From positions 1 through 8,905 of the forward strand of contig JABSRK010000141.1 of assembly GCA_013213915.1 (NCBI GenBank): DNA of 8,905 bases, in the 5' to 3' direction. The DNA comes from Planctomycetota bacterium. Its GTDB lineage: Bacteria > Planctomycetota > GCA-002687715. A program made the translations under genes and the position numbers. Each line of letters starts with the position of its first letter. The stretch's first letter is position 1. Under the pieces are notes generated by a model. That model was given only the letters and a program-made list of their open reading frames with translations. It ran no database searches and was not told the origin of the DNA. This document shows positions 6,542 through 8,905 of this stretch, piece by piece.

Positions 6542-8877
6542 ACCTCCATCAGCCCTACGTCCAGGTAACAGGCGCCGGTGTTGTTGCGGCAATGCACGGC
6601 GATGACGTTGCGACCGTTGACGAGCGCGGCGCGCGCTTCTTTGGAAAGGGGGAACGTCCGGTATTCGTTGTTGGACCAGCCGCTCGCCTGAACGGCCACC
6701 ACGCCGTTGATGTAGACGGTAGCGTCGTCGTCGTGGCAGATCTCGACGCGGAACTCGCGAGAGTCGCCGGGAACGATGCGGAAATCCCGGCGGATCCAGA
6801 CAGCGGGGGTGTTCCAGTCCGTCCGCTTGGGGTTATGGGCGGTGCCGACGGAGCCGAACCCGGACACACCCTTCTTCCAGCGGAGGTCACGGAACGTCGG
6901 CTGGTTCCAGTCCGCCGGAGGCGCCTCCAGCGTGTAGCGCCACTGGACCGCGAACGTACGGGCAATGGGGATGATCTCGTTGGTACGCACTGGCACGTCC
7001 GTGAGGTCATCGGGATGGGGATCGAGGAAGAGCTCGATCTCCTTGAAACCGACCACGGATTCCTCGTTGCGACGATGCCCGCGATACGTGCTCAACACGT
7101 CGATGCGGAGCGAACGCACCGATGTCTTGGGGAAGCGGACGAGCTGCTTGTGCCTCGGATCGTCCGTCAGTCGATAGCGCACGGGTTTGCCGTTGTTGAT
7201 GCGGAGTTCGATGTCCTTCGCACGGGCACGACCCTTCGTGTCCAGGGTGTGGGGATGGGCCTGGGTCAACTTGACGACGCTGGCGCGCGTGGCGTGGGAG
7301 AGGTCGAGCACGATGCGCGGACGGACGTCGTCGTTCTTGCACCACCACGACGACGCGTGACGCTGGTCCACGGCGTAGACCGCCCGCGACCAGCCCCAAG
7401 CTTCGGAAGACGCGCTCGCGACCACATCGCCCCGGTGGAGCAGCTGCCGGTCGTGATCCCGCGTCGCCTCCCGGTGCCAGGGCTCCTCGACATCATCCAC
7501 GGTGAACTCGACCACGTTTGACTTGTAGATAGCGGTCTTTTCGTGCGCGTCGATGGGCTGGATTTCCATCTCCGCCTGGATGGCGTAGCGACCGTTCTTG
7601 TCGAACCCATATTGGAGATGGCATGGAGCGTCCAGGAGCGCCGTTCGCGCCGGCGCCTCGACCTTGCGGACCACGGTGCCGTTCACCTTCCATCGCAACA
7701 CGTCGATGCGATCTCCCCGGTCGAGAAGACCTCGCATCACGCCGAGCGTGCGAATCCAGGCGATGAACGGCCGCTCGCCGCTCATGCCGACGGAGAAGGG
7801 CGCCTCCTTGGCGGCCTGCTGCGCGGTCGCCGCCCGGGGACCGAGCCCCGACGTCCGTGAGCCGCGCCGCAGGAACAGCAGCGCGAAGCAGGTGTCGGTC
7901 TCGTTGCCCTTCCAGCAGCCCGGGGGCTGCTGCGCGGCGGTGAGGAGCTTGGCGCCCTCCGCATGCCAGTCGTGGCCGCCGACCCGCGCCTTGTCGGTGA
8001 ACGCACAGACGCGCTCCAGTCCGTACAGATAGTAGTAGTGCCACGCCGCGTTGTTGTGCCCCTTGACGCGGTAGTCGATGGCCCGGTCGATGGCCCAGTT
8101 CTTTCCCAACCACATGAAACCGCGGTTGATGCCGACGCGGACCTTACCGAGGATGCCCTTGTCCGCGCTCACGTCTTCGAGCACCTCGCGACACAGAACC
8201 AGCGCCGTGATGCCCGCGCAGGTCATGGACGCCGAGTGCTTGTCTGCGCCCCGGTAGCCGAAGCTCCCGTAGGAGTCCTGGTCCTTGACCAGGTCCTCCG
8301 CGACGCGCGTCCACAGAGAACGGTTGCCAATCTTGACGCCACAGCGGCGCGCCGCGCGCAGCCCCAGGACCGCGAACTGGGTGTTGGAGAGGTCGGTCCA
8401 GCCCATGTCCGCGCCAGCGTGATTGCCCGGATAGCCCCAGCGTCCGCCGTTCTGCCACCGTCCATTTCCAGCCGTGCGAATCAGCTTCCTGGCGTACTCC
8501 TTGATGATCTTCATGGGGCGGCTCTTGCCGAGGGCCTCGTACGCCATCAAGGCACACCCCAGGTCGTATGTACGGTGGAGATCCTGGCGATCCAGCCAGT
8601 CAAACGCCACCCGCAGCGAAGGATGGTCCTTCGGTAGGCCGCACTTCAGCAACGTGTACGCGCACAGGGCCGTGAACCCGCGGTAGTTCTCGAACTGGGA
8701 GCCGCGCCACGAGCCGTCGGACGTCTGCGCCGAGAGCATCCACTGCACACCGCGCGCGATGGATGTGTCCACCTCCTCGTTGGTCTGTGCACGAAGACCG
8801 CTGGAACAGACGACGAGCGCGACGAGCAGGACGCTGCCGAGACGGTGGATAGCGGAGCGGCGCATGGTCAACTGCAT
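6532..8877 (-). CDS. Secreted alpha-toroid (prenyltransferase/squalene-oxidase repeat) protein with discoidin-like and galactose-binding-like domains
   Basis: This 781-residue protein opens with a signal peptide: basic MRR, hydrophobic core at about residues 14-27, likely cleavage after LRA at 28-30. Residues 34-337 form an alpha/alpha toroid of the prenyltransferase/squalene-cyclase type, with QW-like turns QTSDGSW (51-57) and QQPPGCW (316-322) and helix pairs between. The DxDD motif of squalene-hopene cyclases is absent, so cyclase activity is not expected. A beta region (about 390-462) follows, then an F5/8 type C (discoidin)-like domain at about 483-618 (DVVASASSEAWGWSRAVYAVD; closing VGFKEIELFLD). 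A galactose-binding-like domain resembling the glycoside hydrolase family 2 sugar-binding fold ends the protein at about 640-781 (RRDFRIVPGD, DDDATVYINGV, NGRNVIAVHC). It probably acts outside the cytoplasm on cell-surface or environmental polysaccharide. ATG at 8877 has AGGGAAG 8 bases upstream; an ATG at 8865 is the alternative. Confidence 0.85.
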   Translation of the reverse strand: MQLTMRRSAIHRLGSVLLVALVVCSSGLRAQTNEEVDTSIARGVQWMLSAQTSDGSWRGSQFENYRGFTALCAYTLLKCGLPKDHPSLRVAFDWLDRQDLHRTYDLGCALMAYEALGKSRPMKIIKEYARKLIRTAGNGRWQNGGRWGYPGNHAGADMGWTDLSNTQFAVLGLRAARRCGVKIGNRSLWTRVAEDLVKDQDSYGSFGYRGADKHSASMTCAGITALVLCREVLEDVSADKGILGKVRVGINRGFMWLGKNWAIDRAIDYRVKGHNNAAWHYYYLYGLERVCAFTDKARVGGHDWHAEGAKLLTAAQQPPGCWKGNETDTCFALLFLRRGSRTSGLGPRAATAQQAAKEAPFSVGMSGERPFIAWIRTLGVMRGLLDRGDRIDVLRWKVNGTVVRKVEAPARTALLDAPCHLQYGFDKNGRYAIQAEMEIQPIDAHEKTAIYKSNVVEFTVDDVEEPWHREATRDHDRQLLHRGDVVASASSEAWGWSRAVYAVDQRHASSWWCKNDDVRPRIVLDLSHATRASVVKLTQAHPHTLDTKGRARAKDIELRINNGKPVRYRLTDDPRHKQLVRFPKTSVRSLRIDVLSTYRGHRRNEESVVGFKEIELFLDPHPDDLTDVPVRTNEIIPIARTFAVQWRYTLEAPPADWNQPTFRDLRWKKGVSGFGSVGTAHNPKRTDWNTPAVWIRRDFRIVPGDSREFRVEICHDDDATVYINGVVAVQASGWSNNEYRTFPLSKEARAALVNGRNVIAVHCRNNTGACYLDVGLMEVSR

Positions 8878-8885
8878 CGTACACG

Positions 8886-8892
8886 CTTCCCT
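8886..8892 (-). promoter_or_regulatory. Shine-Dalgarno of the toroid-protein gene
   Basis: Read on the minus strand the bases are AGGGAAG, ending 8 bases before the ATG at 8877. The purine run at correct spacing supports this start over the ATG at 8865, which has no such site before it. Confidence 0.45.
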
Positions 8893-8905
8893 GGGCCCAG
8901 GCGCC

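Noticed and set aside
6592..7521. Plus-strand open frame of 309 codons opposite the toroid gene
   Set aside because: It is antisense to the F5/8C-like and galactose-binding-like region, whose protein is clearly real; the plus frame is of low complexity.
6532..8877. Toroid protein as a terpene or hopene cyclase
   Set aside because: The cyclase DxDD motif is absent, and the protein has a signal peptide and carbohydrate-binding-like domains, unlike cytoplasmic-side membrane cyclases.
8890..8901. Perfect 12-base palindrome CCTGGGCCCAGG upstream of the toroid gene
   Set aside because: A few perfect 12-base palindromes are expected by chance in about 9 kb of GC-rich DNA, and only 4 bases beyond it are visible, so an operator cannot be supported.

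Overview
The window is high-GC bacterial DNA, roughly two thirds G+C by eye, and densely coded. It holds six clear protein genes and one gene remnant. I see no rRNA, tRNA, CRISPR array or transposase. Two features suggest an uncultured planctomycete-like lineage: a secreted alpha-toroid protein carrying discoidin-like and sugar-binding-like beta domains, and a membrane-anchored protein built of tandem carboxypeptidase-regulatory-like modules. GTG and TTG starts also occur. This assignment is inferred from gene style only; no phylogenetic marker is present.

Left part, minus strand (1-1692): an HDOD/HD-domain signalling protein with a receiver-like C-terminal domain is followed 9 bases later by an alpha/beta hydrolase of the YbfF/ABHD11 type, cut off by the window edge. 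The two probably form an operon. On the plus strand at 1857-2075 lies the N-terminal fifth of a type I (cytoplasmic, AnsA-like) L-asparaginase. It ends at a stop codon with only 35 bases before the next gene, so the rest of the gene is missing from this place.

Middle part: a 704-residue inner-membrane-anchored protein of repeated beta-sandwich modules (minus, 2111-4225) is divergent, across 59 bases, from a plus-strand pair. That pair is a tandem-domain universal-stress-protein (USP)-like gene (4285-5139) and an ArsB/NhaD-type ion transporter (5139-6512), joined by a TGATG stop/start overlap. The natural reading is a transporter with a dedicated cytoplasmic USP-like regulator, though the USP nucleotide loops are degenerate.

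Right part (6532-8877, minus): a 781-residue exported protein with a signal peptide, a squalene-cyclase-like alpha/alpha toroid without the cyclase DxDD motif, an F5/8-type C (discoidin-like) domain and a C-terminal galactose-binding-like domain. It converges on the transporter gene with 19 bases between them.

I found no convincing new defence or mobile system. The points most worth a second look are the truncated asparaginase, the coupled USP/transporter pair and the architecture of the toroid protein.
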